This document shows, one piece after another, positions 36,501 through 49,681 of a stretch of DNA of 64,000 nt. The notes below the pieces were generated by a model. That model ran no database searches, was not told the DNA's origin, and worked only from the letters and a program-made list of their open reading frames with translations. The stretch spans positions 1,240,001-1,304,000 of the forward strand of contig LUGG01000015.1 in assembly GCA_001683735.1 (NCBI GenBank). The letters are read 5' to 3'. Positions within the stretch are counted from its first letter, which is position 1; each line of letters opens with the position of its first letter. The position numbers and the translations under genes were made by a program. The stretch is from Grifola frondosa (taxonomy: Eukaryota; Basidiomycota; Agaricomycetes; Polyporales; Grifolaceae).

Positions 36501-37211
36501 CGTACAAATAACCACGACGATCGGAAAAGTTGTGCGGGAACACAACAGGATCAGACGTCGTGGGCATATATAGTGAGGTGCAATTTCCAGTGACAATGAA
36601 TAAGTGGAATTGAGACCGGAAAACACACCTCTTCTTTAAATTCGGGGTATCGTCTGGACAGCTCGTAATAGACATCGCTGGACAGATCTTTGAATCTCCC
36701 AGTGGGTAGTGTAGCCAACTTCTGGCGTGCCTGATTCCGCTTGGGATGGAAGTCGTCCCGCACAGGAAGGAATGGCACTGAATAAACGTAAACCCTCGGA
36801 CGGAGAAGGTGAATGATTATCATGAGCTCAAATACCTTCATTATCAGTGGTATTAGTCTTCCGTCGGAGAAGTTCGTCGTAAACGTCTGTAGAGAGCTCT
36901 TGAAACTGTTGTCGGGTCAGGCGAGTGAGCTTTTGCCTCGCAGTTGATCGAGAATTTGCGGGCTCTAGGAACTCATAAGAGACCTGATAAAGAACTCATG
37001 GATGAGCTCACACACCTTTGGCAAGGTACGCAGCAAGGTATCTGCTGAGCTCGTCAAAGTGCGTTCGGGCGATATTACGGGGGTCTGCGGCAGGGTCTAG
37101 CGCGGGAGGATTATCTCTGAGCGGTCGATACGACTCTGAACGATAATTGGATATGCCGGAGTACGTTGTGTTGGTCGGAGAAGGAGCACGAGTCGAGCCT
37201 GCTCGCTTCAT
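33527..37211 (-). CDS. SPA2: Polarisome scaffold Spa2 (two Spa2-homology repeats, coiled coil)
   Basis: ATG 37211 starts MKRAGSTRAPSPTNT. Exons 37211-37016, 36964-36836, 36777-36629, then 36188 onward. The two Spa2-homology (GIT) repeats are ARQKLTRLTRQQFQELSTDV (exon 2) and ARQKLATLPTGRFKDLSSDV (exon 3), each followed by a YDEL/YYEL block. A long Ser/Pro/Arg-rich linker follows, then coiled coil from about 35,420 to 34,760 (heptads such as ITGLERDLEDVQERERKWAD). The conserved C-terminal region comes last (LLDIHITAFVSAIDGLLT, VIIEDVRTFE), ending ANAMKGLMKL at 33527. Spa2 gathers formin, Rab-GAPs and wall-integrity MAPK kinases at growing tips. The intron at 36628-36189 is 440 nt; the others are about 50-60 nt. 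No frameshift found in the parts checked. Confidence 0.88.
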
Positions 37212-37489
37212 GTCGCTGGGTCGAGATTGAAGTCGGCAAACCGGGGGAAAAGGAGGCGAGGGAAAAATCACCCGAGAATCGACCTCAAAACAACAAGAAG
37301 GGTGAAAAGTCGAATTGTGAAGGACGGCGTGGACGGCGTGCAAGGGGCGAGGAGGAAAGATTAATGTGCGACGAGGACGTGACCGGTCGTAATGCTTCGG
37401 CGTGGCACTCGGATGTTTCCCACGCCTCTTCCTCCCATCCTTCATCATGTCGTCGTCGCAAGACATAGCCTTGAAGCAGGGAATCGCGA

Positions 37490-37912
37490 TTAATGCGGTC
37501 GTTTTCTATTGTGTGTAGTTTGCCCAATCATGATATCCAGAAGTTCCAATTTGAACGGATGTCGGATATTGAACGCATTCGCCAGTAGTACTGGCAGGAG
37601 CGTTGAAGTGAGTCTTTTCGCCGTCCGATATGCATCCTGCCTTACTTCCCCGTGTACCGCGCTAACTATAGCTTGCTTAGACCAATTTATGATTTTTAGA
37701 GAAGTCTTTGAAGGACTTGGGTAGAGTTTGGGTTCTACGGCCAGTTGTACATTTAATTCCCGATGCATCTGTTTAGCTTCATTAATTGCGATGCTACAGT
37801 CGTGCATTTTGCACTGCCTCGCTGCTTCTTGCTTGGCTGGTCTCTTAAATGACCATGGTTCCTCCCGCATATATGTTCCATTCTCGTCGTTCACGGTGTA
37901 AGGTAATATCAC
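37490..37912 (-). CDS. Hypothetical 140-codon ORF
   Basis: An uninterrupted minus-strand ORF starting MILPYTVNDENGTY and ending THNRKRPH, in the 1.3 kb gap between SPA2 and HET-6. Contains a CKMHDCSIAINEAKQMHREL stretch. No family recognised and no splice partners seen. It could be a real small gene, a transposon scrap or chance. The rest of 37,212-38,509 shows nothing I can support. Confidence 0.2.
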   Translation of the reverse strand: MILPYTVNDENGTYMREEPWSFKRPAKQEAARQCKMHDCSIAINEAKQMHRELNVQLAVEPKLYPSPSKTSLKIINWSKQAIVSAVHGEVRQDAYRTAKRLTSTLLPVLLANAFNIRHPFKLELLDIMIGQTTHNRKRPH

Positions 37913-38509
37913 AACATTTTCATGAGGTGGGTGCCATCCTACCGTCTTTTTTTATTGTGTCACGCGGTCGAGGTTATGCCAACGTGAGGAACAGCCACTA
38001 TGTCGTAACGGTTTGTCATATTTCTGTGGTGCACTGCATTTGAATAATGCTATATAACTGATCTCTTCGAACGCACGCAAGTTGTGCTATTTTGTTTAGT
38101 TCTGAAAATCCGACTGTAGCCCATTTGTATTTCAGAACTTTGTTGGTGATATCGGACCGTGATCTCCTGTAATCACGTCAAGCGCACTCGATCTCTTGTC
38201 CTATCAGGGTCACATTCACAACTCGATTTCTCGTCCTTTTCACCCCCAGCACTCCCCAGCGTCTGCAATAGTCAGTCCTTGGTCGTATTCGTTTAGAACT
38301 TCCTTCCGATTGAGAGAGGATTTTATTACCTTTCTATTATCAGTAAGCGATATATTCATCATATGCGCGATCGCATAGACAGAACTAAACTACCCATAGT
38401 TTGCTGCCGCATCCGCATCCATACGTCCTCGTGTGTCGTCATTATCACATTTTCAGAAGGAAGCTGAAATGCCTTATGTTTAGTCATCTCGTCCGTCTTG
38501 GAGGAAAGA

Positions 38510-40532
38510 ATGCGACTGCTGAATACCAAAACATACAGAGTGACAGAATTTCTGGCGAGATATACCTCTGTATGCCATCCTGTCTCACCGGTGGCAGGAT
38601 CAGGAGGTGACGTTCCGAGATATTCTGGACCTCTATAAAGCAAGGAGACTGCGGGGCTTTCGCAAAATTAAGCGCTGTTGTCGCATCGCACTCGAGGACG
38701 GCTACGAATGGGTCTGGATCGATACATGCTGTATTGACAAGACGAGTAGCGCAGAACTATCGGAAGCTATCAACTCCATGTATGTCTGGTATAGGGATGC
38801 GGACATATGCTACGCCTATTTGGAAGACGTGCGTATCAGCGGGAATCCCGACCATGACTTGTCGAGTTTCAGGAGCAGCGAATGGTTCCATCGAGGATGG
38901 ACCTTGCAGGAGTTGATCGCACCGAGGATAGTGGCTTTCTTCGCTGGAGACTGGTCCTATATTGGGAGAAAGAACGTTCTGGCAGACACTATTCAGGAGG
39001 TTACGAATATCGATCGCGTTGTGCTTCTGGGCATGCGCACGGAAGTCTGCGTCGCGCAACGGATGTCCTGGGCTGCACGTAGGTGCACTACCAGGGAAGA
39101 AGATGAGGCATACTCTCTCATGGGCCTATTCGAGGTCCATATGCCGATTATATATGGGGAGGGACGCAAGGCATTCATCCGTCTACAGCATGAGATCATG
39201 AAGACCACAAATTTCGATCACAGTCTATTCGCCTGGTCGGGTCGTGGTTCGGGCGTTTTGACCGACTCGCCATGTTCCTTCATGCTTCGACACATCATTT
39301 CAATCAAACCCACCGAATTCGCAAAGAGATTCCGCATCTCTCATCCAGACCGCGAGCATGCTGTAACGAGCGATGGTATTCGCATGCAATTGCCTCTCCG
39401 TCATAACGTAGGGGATTCAGAGGAGAGATTCTTGGGCGCTTTGGCATGTCTTGCACGAAGGCAAGGATCGGAGAACCTATCCTTGCTTTGTCTCTCGCTG
39501 GAGCGTGTTGGGGAGAACCAATACCTTCGAACAGGTCTCGTTTGTTTGGAGCCGGATGATACAGAAGGTTTCTTTGCACAGAATGTATCCATCCGCCAAC
39601 ATGAGGACACTGCCGCGTCCATGACACGTTTCATCCGCCCAATACTAGCTCCGAAATGCAGTTTCTGCATGAACATGCGCGTACTTCACGATGACGGCTT
39701 CGCCATTCAGGAGGTTGCATGCACGCCAGGGTGGTTCAATAATCCTCAATTGGAGTCGTGCGGGGTTGTCATTCTATTCCACGAGACTACTCGGCGACGA
39801 TTCGCAATAGTTCTGGGATTGACTATGACTTCCCCGTTTGATATCGATCTGTGGTCGAATTTCGTTGCCGAGGATGAGAGTGATATGTGGGACCGTTCGG
39901 AGGACAGTTCGGTCGCGCAGAATATTTGCAAGATCTATGACCATCGACGTGCGGCTACCCGATTCTATGGACTTCCCAGGTTGTCCAAGCCGTTCGGGCC
40001 GGCACTGCGTCTTGACTTCACGGTAACGGAGGTGCGATACATTCGAATGCTGGACTCGGGACATACGATTTACGATGTGAATCTATCTCTGGTTCCTGAT
40101 TCTCAGCGAGGTAATGCGCTTATCTTGATCATGCACGTTCGGCAAGGTTGATATGCCGTTCATGCAGTATTCATCTCGGAAAGCCCTCGTGAAAATGGGT
40201 CACTATTTTTGCATCTAGACGTCGAAGCTAGCTCTTCTGTACCACGTTTACGTGCGGCAATATTCTTGGATCCGCTTGACATTCGCCTAGGAGACACTGA
40301 CTTGCAAACACTCCGGGACGTGATTACTTTGTTGTTTGCGGGGCAGTCAACTTCACCACACAGATTCTTCTCGGGAAGTGTTGGCGACCCTCCCGCTTCG
40401 CTTACGAACACTGGCCCATATAGCAACGAAGAACCTTCTCAAAGCAGCGTATGCTTCTCTGGCGACAGCGAAAAGGTGGTTGGGAGGGGGAGTAAACGTA
40501 TGAGATATTTCTGGAGCGGCCTTTTCAGGTAA
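38510..40532 (+). CDS. HET-domain protein (HET-6), one N-terminal frameshift, two exons
   Basis: ATG 38510 starts MRLLNTKTYRVTEFLARYTS. One base too many near 38,568 must be skipped to enter YAILSHRWQDQEVTF. From there a single frame of more than 500 codons is open: WIDTCCIDKTSSAELSEA, FHRGWTLQELIAPRIVAFF, TTREEDEAYSLMGLFEVHMP, EGRKAFIRLQHEIMKTTN, GIRMQLPLRH, LVCLEPDDTEGFFAQNV, VVILFHETTRRRFAIVLG, ESDMWD, LRLDFTVTEV and IYDVNLSLV. A 57 nt intron at 40111-40167 (GTAATG...TGCAG) skips a stop at 40149 and adds a 120-residue tail ending FWSGLFR at 40532. The tail contains VFISESPRENGSLFLHL and is not shared in sequence with the HET-2 tail. Confidence 0.85.
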
Positions 40533-40937
40533 TTTGGGCGACTAAACAGAAGGCTGGTAGATACGATAGTACATAGAACACTAGTGCAGAGTCTATGTTA
40601 TTTCAACTGAAAGGCGGAAGAACAAATTTTCACGTGAGAGATGGGATAAACCTTCTAAAGAAGACCACCAAAGTCGCGGGCTCGTGATGTCTTGCTCTGT
40701 CTTGCTCTACGAAAGTTTGAACCCATGTAAATGATAACGCGTCCGGTATGTCGTGTCGTTTATGCACGAGGGTGCAAAATCTGTGACGGGTCAATGCCGC
40801 ATCCGTTGTACGTACTTTGAAGTAAACAATGAATGACTCAGTAGTCGCCAACACGCTGGCGATGCTGCACTGCACTCCAAAAGCCCATAAACTCCCCATA
40901 AAGTACATAGTCCGTATAATGATATATCGACAAATGA
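40533..40937. other. Convergent intergenic region
   Basis: About 400 bases between the ends of HET-6 and DRS2. No ORF with support. Confidence 0.35.
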
Positions 40938-43900
40938 TTAGTAGCCTGAGGGCCGCGCACCCGTCTTCGAAGTGTCGTATGCTCGTATTAGCCGCGCCTG
41001 GTCTTGCCGTGCAGCGTTCTCAGTTTGACTGAATGCGAAACCCCTATTTCGCCGCATACGTTGCACTGCTCGTACTTTCTTGATCGCTTTTTGGAACCTG
41101 TAATCGCCAGTCACTCGCTTTGCGGCAGGAAGAATAGGATCATATTACGTACTGCTCTTGACGAGGTCGGTAGTCAGGGATATTGTATTTTTGAATCTCT
41201 TGTGCAATGTGGTATGTCTCGGGCCTGTACGTCCTTCGATAGCTGTCACGAGAGATGTCAGCACTATGAAGAATTACTCTGAAAAATTACGCACTACTTC
41301 CACGCGAAGTCACGGGTTAGACAGAGTATTGGCACCATAAGCAGAACAAAGTAGAACACCGCGTCAGTCCAAAGTCGGGGAACAATGCCATAGTACTGGG
41401 TCGAAAATCCGATGGCGGGTGCCACGACTGCGTACAACGGAAGGAATAGCATGGTGAAAACAAACGAGCCAGGAATGGCTGGTTTTCAGAGTAGTAATCA
41501 GCATCAGAAATAAAGAGCCGTAAAGGTACTGTACCTGCTACTGTGTACTTGGTCCACAAACTGCAAAGCCGTCAGACATGAATCAAGATACCTAAGTAAA
41601 TAATGACGCACTCAGATATCAGTGCAGCCTTTCCAAGGACTGTGAGCAATACAGCGAGATATAATGTAGTTCCCCAGAACCAATGTCCCGAGTCATATCC
41701 GGTGGCTTGTTTGAGATCGCCCCAAAACAAGATGACGGAAAACCCAAACAAGATCTGGGCCGCCGTTAGTACTGTCATGGACATCGACGTCGGGTAAAAG
41801 ACGCACGATGCTATGGTACAAAGCGTTTCCGACCCACAGCCAGAACTGAGTCCTTGTAAAGAAAGCATTCTTTTGACCGAGCATGTAAAGCTGAGGATAC
41901 CGATCAAGAATTCGTGCAGAGACAAATTGATCGAAGACGCCAATGACGAAAGGTGGAAGCAATGTGAAAACGATATTGTATAACGAGAGTGTCCAAGACT
42001 CGTATGCAATTTGACCAGAGAAGTTGTTGAAGAATGAAAACTGATCGTGTGGACAATCAGACAACGGAAAAACACAGAAAACAAGGACGAACCCAAAATT
42101 GTGTCATGTAAAGCACGATATTCTTATAGAATGAATCTAGAAGTGTTGTCAGAATAATATGGGACACAATCTCGTTGAAACTTACATAGTAGAAGTTTGG
42201 ACAAACGCTGGTAACTCCAGGAACCATGCACGAGTAGCAACTTCTTGAGGAATCTAAATTGCGAGATGGCTACATCTGCGGCCCGTGCAGCTTGTAATCC
42301 CTGCCAAGAGTTGATTCAAACACGTCAGAAATTTACAAGCAAAAACTAACCTCAACACCAGATATTCCAACGCCGACGTGGGCTGCTTGGATCATGCTGA
42401 CATCATTTGCGCCGTCCCCGATAGCGAGCAAGATAGCTTTCTGATTCTTCTTGACTAATTTGACGACAAGTGCCTTTTGGAGAGGCGAGACTCGACCTGT
42501 GTGACAATCATGAGCAGCCAGAACATTCGCATCAATGAAGGACATACAGCAGATTACAGCTTTGCACATGATAGCAAGCTCGAGGAAGGCTTTCGAGATC
42601 TCCTTCTCGAGGGCAAAGGTCAAGCTTTTGCCGTCTGATTGATAGTGAGCAAGCAGTGACATGTATAGACGCGTATACTAACCAATGATAAGTGCCAAAT
42701 CTTCAAGTTCCCCCGTGTTGCGTTGGCTTTTGATCGCAGACAATCGCTTTGTGATAAATTCCTCGGTATCATGTGCGTTTTCCTCGTTCACAACAACCTT
42801 GAACACCGTAGTGAGAACGAAGGTCAGGCAAAAAATGTCACCACAACGTACCAGGTTCATAGATTCCGATATGAGCCTACACGACATACCGATGTTGATT
42901 GCTGTTTCTTGTCGGTCACCAGTCAATACCCACACCTTCAAGCGCAAACAAATCGGTTCAACGACATGCTCAAAGATACGTAGTTCGACTCTCTGACCTT
43001 GATGCCAGCCATTTGTAGAGTATGGATCGTGTCGGGTACACCGTCCTGCAATTTGTCCTCAATCGCAGTTGCGCCAAGAAGAAACATATCTTTCTCGATG
43101 AGTTCCGCAGCGTTATCCAATGCTTCACCACGGCCGTTGATAGTGGCAGCTGCTTGGTCATAGATGGTGACCCATTGGCGGTATTCTGCATCCGGTACAT
43201 CTCTAGACGCGATACACAGCGTGCGTAAACCGTCGGTAGCATAATCCTAGAAGGTAAGTAGTCAGTATAGGTTAGATTCAAATACTTGTTATTCACCTCA
43301 AGATGGGCGAGAGTCCGTTCCGTGAAAGGCTGATTTTCGCTGAGCCGCTCGAGAATAACCGTGTCGGCACCCTTGCAGAATAGTTTGATCTGGCCGTCAG
43401 GACAGCGAACAATTGTCGACATCCGTTTACGCGTCGAGTTGAACTCGCAGATATTGAGGATCTCGTATTCAAGCGACTTCCCCCATATGTTTACGAAAAC
43501 CGACTTCGGCTTGCGAGTCTAAACCACAAGGGTGAACCTAGCACTACATTAAACCAAGTAAAAGACGAACTTACGTGGAACTGATAACCCAGCAATTCTG
43601 CACCTGCAACCAGTGCGGCCTCATCCGGGCTACTGGCTTGGTAATGTATTTTCCCATCACGGAGTTCCGGGATGACAGTATGGCACACGGCCAGCAGCGT
43701 AAGGAACTCATGCACGACTTCACGTTCGCCTCCTGCCTGTGTTTTAACATCCACGAAAGGATTTTCACTGCCAGTTAGGAGCATCTTCATGTCTGCGAAC
43801 GACTTCCAGGCCTCCTTGTCATCCTCGCCATCGCCTCGCCTGCTCTCGTCCACCACGTCCGCGTACGCCACGCCCGCAATACTGCAGAACCGGAATTCCA

Positions 43901-45949
43901 TCTCATTACAAGTGAGGGTTCCTGTCTTGTCGCTGAACACGTATTCAATTTGCCCGAGTTCCTCCACGAGCGACGAGGTCCGGCAGAGCGCGGGGTGTCC
44001 GTCTTCACGTAATACATGTCCAAGTCAGAGTTTATCAGCTGCGCTTGCTGGAATTTTACCACTTCCATCGTCACAATGAGAGAAATCGGAATCAAATTGT
44101 TGTACAAAATGATGAATGTCAGTATGTCTGCACAACGGGTCAGTCAATATGCCCAATATGTCCAAAGAATTCCTGACCTTCGATGAACTCCTTCGCTACG
44201 GGGAAGTAGTATCAGGTCAATGAATAAGATGAAGCACACTCGAAGTCTCCTACCTCTTCCGCTGATTGTAGATTGCTCGAAGAGATACCATTGTTGACTA
44301 GAGAAGAACCACTATGACGGGAGTCAACTGACGGCGCCACGTACAAGTGAGATAACACAAACAGATCTGATGCTACTACCAATGGTCGACCCGATTGACA
44401 GTGCAAGCAAGAAGATGAACAGAAACACAATATGCACGTTCACCTGCCGCTCAACCGCCGTCCGCTTAATTGGTGCTGCTCTAATTTTTATCAAAGGTAA
44501 GAAATCAAGCGGAGGACAGCATCGACACTCTTACGTTGCATTCCGCATGAGTTTTGTCTCGTGCCCAGTGAAGACGACCAGCCCATACGCCCACGGTGTA
44601 TTCCTAATCTGTGCACCCCTCAGCAGCAATTGATCCGGACCCAATGGCACCTGCTTCGGCACCCCGGCACTAGTGTTGATTTCGACAGTACCCTCATAGG
44701 TGTACAGAGAATTGTTGGGATGTTCCGAACGGAGAGTACCATGGAGGGCAGTGACGAGGTGCGGTGAAGTGAGATTTGAAGTTTGAGGCGAAGCTTGTTT
44801 GATCTTCAGATTCGTTTCACTATCAGAGAGCTGTCAACACACGACAACTCGATTCAGGGGGAAAGGGAACTCGCCCATCAAGGTTAGACGTCTCAATGTA
44901 GCAAAACCCCTCTGGTTCACTCGAGCTAAGGAGGAGGACGTCGGCAGGAATGAATTCATCGCTCTCCAGACGGATTACGTCGCCAACTGCGATATCCTTC
45001 CACTTCTTATCTATGAACGTTCCTTCCGGCGTCAGCACTTTGGCTTTGCGAGCATTTAATTCGGAATCCGATTGATGACGTTTCTGGAGAGTGGCATAGT
45101 CAGCGCTGTCGTTTCATCATATCATATCTCGGATACGGGACCAATTCGCAAATAGAGACATGCAATAGATAGAATTATACTGACCAAATCTTCCTGAGTC
45201 TCTTTGAACGCAGAGGCGAGGAGTACAACTCCCAAAGGGACGATAGTAGTATAGGGATTCGTAGGAGAGACGTCGGGTATTTGTTGAATAAGCGCAGTAA
45301 ATAGAAAGAACACGTTGGCGTATTTCGAGAATTGTTCTGGGAATAAGGAGACAGTGAATATAGCGCGAGAAAATATTATGGCGCGCTCACCATAAAGGAA
45401 CTTGGGAGCAAAGGTAGCTACGTTGTACTTGCTCGTAGATACATAGTTGGAACAGAAGTCGGCGTTTGCAATTGAGTTGTTCAAGGCGATGACCCTGTTG
45501 CCTGTTAAGACCTGCTCCTTCTTCTGCCAAGGCCAGTGTAATCTCTGTATGAAAGATTTCGAAGATTTCCGCTTGTGCCTGCTCTGCGTACTAGGAAAAG
45601 ATGCAGAACCAGGGAAGGGGGTGGAGGCTGGAGGCTGAGTGTGTGGTTCGTCGTCGAAGGACCAGTCGGAAGGCACGGTGCCAGGCAAGCTGAGCTGAGA
45701 TTTGTCCACACCAGCGGGCAGAGCGCCAGAGCGAGCCAAAGGCAGTCCGCTCTCCTTTGATTGCATTGCAGCCGGTCGACCGAAGGCTGAGTCGGGCACA
45801 TCGTCGTCGTCATCAAAGAAGGGGTCCAGTTGGTCCTCATGGTGAGAGGGAGGCGTGGAAGAAGAGGGAGGGTAGCCACTGTTGGCGGGCTGATACTGGC
45901 GAAAAGCAGGGTTCGCCTGCGAAACTAGGCGAACAAATTCGTCGCTCAT
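40938..45949 (-). CDS. DRS2: P4-type phospholipid flippase, Drs2 class
   Basis: ATG 45949 starts [17 protein letters not shown] long acidic N-terminal tail precedes the flippase core: [58 protein letters not shown]. Then the P4 signature PISL near 44,090, phosphorylation motif DKTGTLT near 43,930, [45 protein letters not shown] and GDGANDVSM near 42,415. The C-terminal membrane segments include [19 protein letters not shown] and LWTKYTVA, then [13 protein letters not shown] last exon, [16 protein letters not shown], ends at TAA 40940-40938. Many 50-60 nt introns. One base is missing from a C run near 43,997, needed to join YYVKTDTP to [13 protein letters not shown]. Drs2 moves phosphatidylserine to the cytosolic leaflet of the trans-Golgi with a Cdc50 partner (not in this window). 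Confidence 0.92.
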
Positions 45950-46131
45950 CGTGTCCAGCGATGAGCAGAATGTGTACAATGTCCTAGGTCGAGTTGCAAT
46001 CAAGCGTTGCAGTGCCCGAGCTGCGCGAAATTATGTCACGTGACAAGCATGAGCTCGATTTCCACATTAATGCATGATATTTTCTGTCGAAAGACATGCA
46101 AGACAATATCCGACCGCAAACATCATCCATG

Positions 46132-48301
46132 CTATCCCTCGAAGACCCCCTCCGCAATCTCGACGCCAAAATTGGACTTCGCAAAGTCACGCATCATCCG
46201 CTCCAACTCATCCTCAAATCCCTCGCCTCTCAGGCCCACCTTCAATTTTATCCATTGTTTGAGCCTCGTGGTCCAAAAGGCCACATCAATCGAGAAGATC
46301 ACCACCAAGAAGATGAGGTGGTGTATATATTCGTGGAATCGCCGTGTCCAGCTCAAATTGGGAGCCGCTGCCAACGACTGTGATGCCCACGAGCCTGTTA
46401 TACGTATTCTGTTTACCGGAGAGCCAAGCGACTGGTTGTTTCCTATCCACAGAATTCTTGGATCAGTGCACCGACACCATCTAACAATGACTGACCTTGA
46501 ACAATCCTAACGCCGAATTGAACATCAGCGCGAGCACGCAATTGAGGAGCACGTCGCACCCACCGCATATTACGCAAGATGAATATAAGAGCCTTTGGCA
46601 TTTTATCTGTATCTGTTAAGAAACCCTTCAGCCTCTCCTTCATTACAACGCCGCGCTCATAGTCGCTCATATTGTCAAAGTTTTCCAGGCCGTTTTTCTG
46701 TTGTGCAAATTTGACGGGACGCATCAGTGTTGCGCTCGCAAACAGATCCGGCATGCCGATGCCCCATTCCTCCCCTACGCTCTTGACGACGTCGAAATCC
46801 ACTGTCAAGAGCCCCTTCCACAGCGTAGCATACTGCCGCTGGAATGTCTCTGAAACCCGTACGTACAACCCGTGGTCGAGTAGCACGAACTGTGGATGCG
46901 TGGGCCGTTCGGGATGCGGCCGGATAATAATGTTTCCTGGATGGGGGTCACAGTGCACCCAACCCCAGTCAAATATCTGTGCGCTGAACATCTCCACCAT
47001 TGTCTCCATCACTGCCTTCACGCCGCCCTTGAGTGTCCTGAAGCGATCGGCCGGCAGAGGGCCCCCGCGACCCCATCCTCACCCATAAGCCGCATGATCC
47101 CAGCGCGGTCGCTCAGCCGCACACCGTCGATCCACTCGGCGACCATAACCTTCTTCGTTGACAGCTCGGGGTACACCCGAGGGATGTACACGCGGTGAGA
47201 AAGCCGCTTCTCGGAGGCGACAAACTCGGCAGTTCGCATCGCGTTCCGCGCTTCCGCCTCAAAGTCAAGCTCACGCCGCAGATGTCGGAGACAAAGTCTG
47301 TACGAGGTGTTAGGTAATGATGGCACATAAATTGCTACTTGATCCATTCACCTACAACGAAATATGCTGGGAGGTCGAAGATCTTCTCGTATACCCACAT
47401 AACGAGCCTGAATGCCCCGAGGTCCCACTCAACCTGCTTACTGACATCGGGCTTCTGCACCTTCACGGCGCCCACCGCTCGCTGCCATCCTCAGTCTTAA
47501 GCTTGGCGCGGTGCACTTGTGCGATGCTCGCACTCGCCGCGGCCTGCTCCTCAAAGATCTCAAAGATACCATCCGGGCCATCAGGGGGCCGCCCAAATTC
47601 AGACAGAAAGACGCCTTGAATAACAGAATACGGGACTTGTGGCGCGTCGTCGAACAATCTGGAGAACTTCTCCTGTATAGGACGTGGCATTAGAGCCGCG
47701 TTATTTGCGAATGCCTGGCCTGGCAGATACCGTCATTTAAGTTGCCCAAGGCAAGCGGTGTGATTGAAGATGACTTGCCAATTTTGATATAAAGGCCGCC
47801 ATTAGAGGTTAACAGATCGTACACATGTTCTGCGACGCGCTCTTGGAGGGCTGGGATGCCTTCGGTCAAATCAGGCGTGAAATTGAGCTTGTAATCGAGA
47901 GCGATCATTGCACACTATGAATGATGATATCAGATCCCAGTTGACAAAGATAGCATATAGAAAAATCTCTTTGCAGGAGAACGGGAACGAGACATCACAA
48001 TTCACACCGAAACGCCAAGAGAGAAGATCAACTATTAATCGAAATTGACACGCACCGTCCACAGTGTATGAATATTTCTCGCTATAGCAGAAGCATTTAG
48101 CTCCCTATCGACTACCCATGCAGTCCCTAGACCAAGTGCGGCAAATGCCGCTCGCCGAGTATACTGATGGAGGCGAGAAGTTTGTTGCCCTTTCCCTGAC
48201 GCTGACGAGGAAAACTGCCGAAACACTTGTAGCTGAGAAGATCTAAAGAAAACAGGAGCATGATACAGACTCCGGCCGTTACGCAGACATGAAGAGAACA
48301 T
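46132..48301 (-). CDS. MCP2: Mitochondrial ABC1/ADCK family kinase-like protein (Mcp2 type)
   Basis: ATG 48301 starts MFSSCLRNGRSLYHAPVFFR, an Arg/Ser-rich presequence with no acids in the first 35 residues, followed by a short hydrophobic stretch (AAFAALGLGTAWVV). ABC1 hallmarks: KIGQ (KxGQ) formed only after splicing a GC-AG intron at 47778-47720, the Ala-rich loop QAAASASIAQVHRAKL, ELDFEAEARNAMRTAEF, VAEWIDGVRL, catalytic loop HCDPHPGNIII and LLDHGLY in place of DFG. A C-terminal membrane segment (YIHHLIFLVVIFSIDVAFW) precedes the end at 46132. A one-base shift is needed near 47,060 to reach RFRTLKGGVKAVMETM. Yeast Mcp2 (YLR253W) is an inner-membrane protein linked to lipid homeostasis and Mdm10; ADCK1 is the animal relative. 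Assignment to Mcp2 rather than Coq8 rests on the overall sequence flavour. Confidence 0.85.
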
Positions 48302-49681
48302 ATGAATCCGGTGTCTGCACCGATGTTTGACTAGTGTGCTGCGTAGAGGTTAACGCTCTATAGAAGACGCAGAGGGCTTCTGTTTTCAGAGATAAATCAA
48401 GGTCGGTTAAACATTTGGCTAGGATTCAAGTCGTGCGCGTGAAGGCGTTCATAACCAAGCGGCGCGTCGACGCGTCACTGATTCTTGACGTAACTGAAAT
48501 GTGGTTATGTACTCATTGGCAAATTAATGTTGTTGAACTTGTTTCAAATAATTAATAATGAGTAATGTACACGAGCATCCGCTCCATGCGCATATAAGCC
48601 GCTCGGTGTCCGATTTTTCTCCAGGGTTCATCAACATTAATATTCCAGTTGAACAAATAATGACGCGTCCGGAAATGCCTCAGGAATTCGCAGGCAAGTA
48701 TACTGGGAAGAACCTGCCTCGACCTGGTGCCCTGATGAACTCCAAATAGTGCACATACGCAACAATAAGACTATCTCACATTCATTGCGTTCTCAGTACT
48801 CCGGGCTTACCGAGGTATCGCACCAGTGCTACCTCGGGATGAGCATCTGAAGGCGCCATTTTGACGTTCGTCGATGTTGCTACCGGCACGTCTGCATAAG
48901 GTCGGCCTGGCCGCAGGTACATCCATTCCAGTTCAATATTTCCCTTGTTGTCGAAGGAACGTTTTATGGAAATGTGACATACAATTTCAGATGAAGTATT
49001 TCGTAGTCGTATGCGCAGTCGAGACGAAAACGGGACATGATTTGGTGTTATCTTCCTGCGCCACTCAACAACAGCGCGCTCGGGAATCTGCGCAAAGGAG
49101 TAACGTCAGCGAATTCTTTATGCAGACCCTTAAATTGTTCCTCAGCGGCGACAGTGACCTTACTGAGGTAGTTGAGCATAACTCCAAATCGCCTTTTAAC
49201 GTAAGCCAGATCCAGGGTGATAATAACTTGATGCAAGTTGGAGTAACTGCAGGGATGGCCTCGTAATTGCAGGTAAACATCCTCCGCAGTGTGTGAGCTC
49301 ACATCACCAGGAGAAATTTGCATTCACGATTGTCACAGGCAAATACTAGGGATTATCGGTGAATTTCGCCGCCCATTAGAGGTGCTTCACGTTGTCATTC
49401 TAAGAAAAGTCTTGATCCCTTGTACGCACACGGCGGAGATCAAGGTCGGATACAATAAAAAGTAGGAGTTACGCACCACAACATTGTAACTGACCATACA
49501 GTTGACTGGGGGGTAGCAATTCTGTGAGCTAACATCGAAGGCATCCAAGCGAATGAGAAACATCAAAACCGACCATTACACGCAAGGCAGCACCCAGGTT
49601 GAGATGGGTCACAAATCGTGAGTTCGGGAAGAATCATTGATATCCCCCGATCTAAAGAATGATCTAGTCGAAAAGTCATAC
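48302..49681. other. Intergenic between MCP2 and MIC27
   Basis: About 1.4 kb. It holds two opposed overlapping ORFs near 48,874-49,323 (130 codons plus, 91 codons minus) and a 63-codon plus ORF at 48,558-48,749, none with a family likeness. No gene that I can support; presumably the MCP2 promoter and MIC27 3' UTR. Confidence 0.35.
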
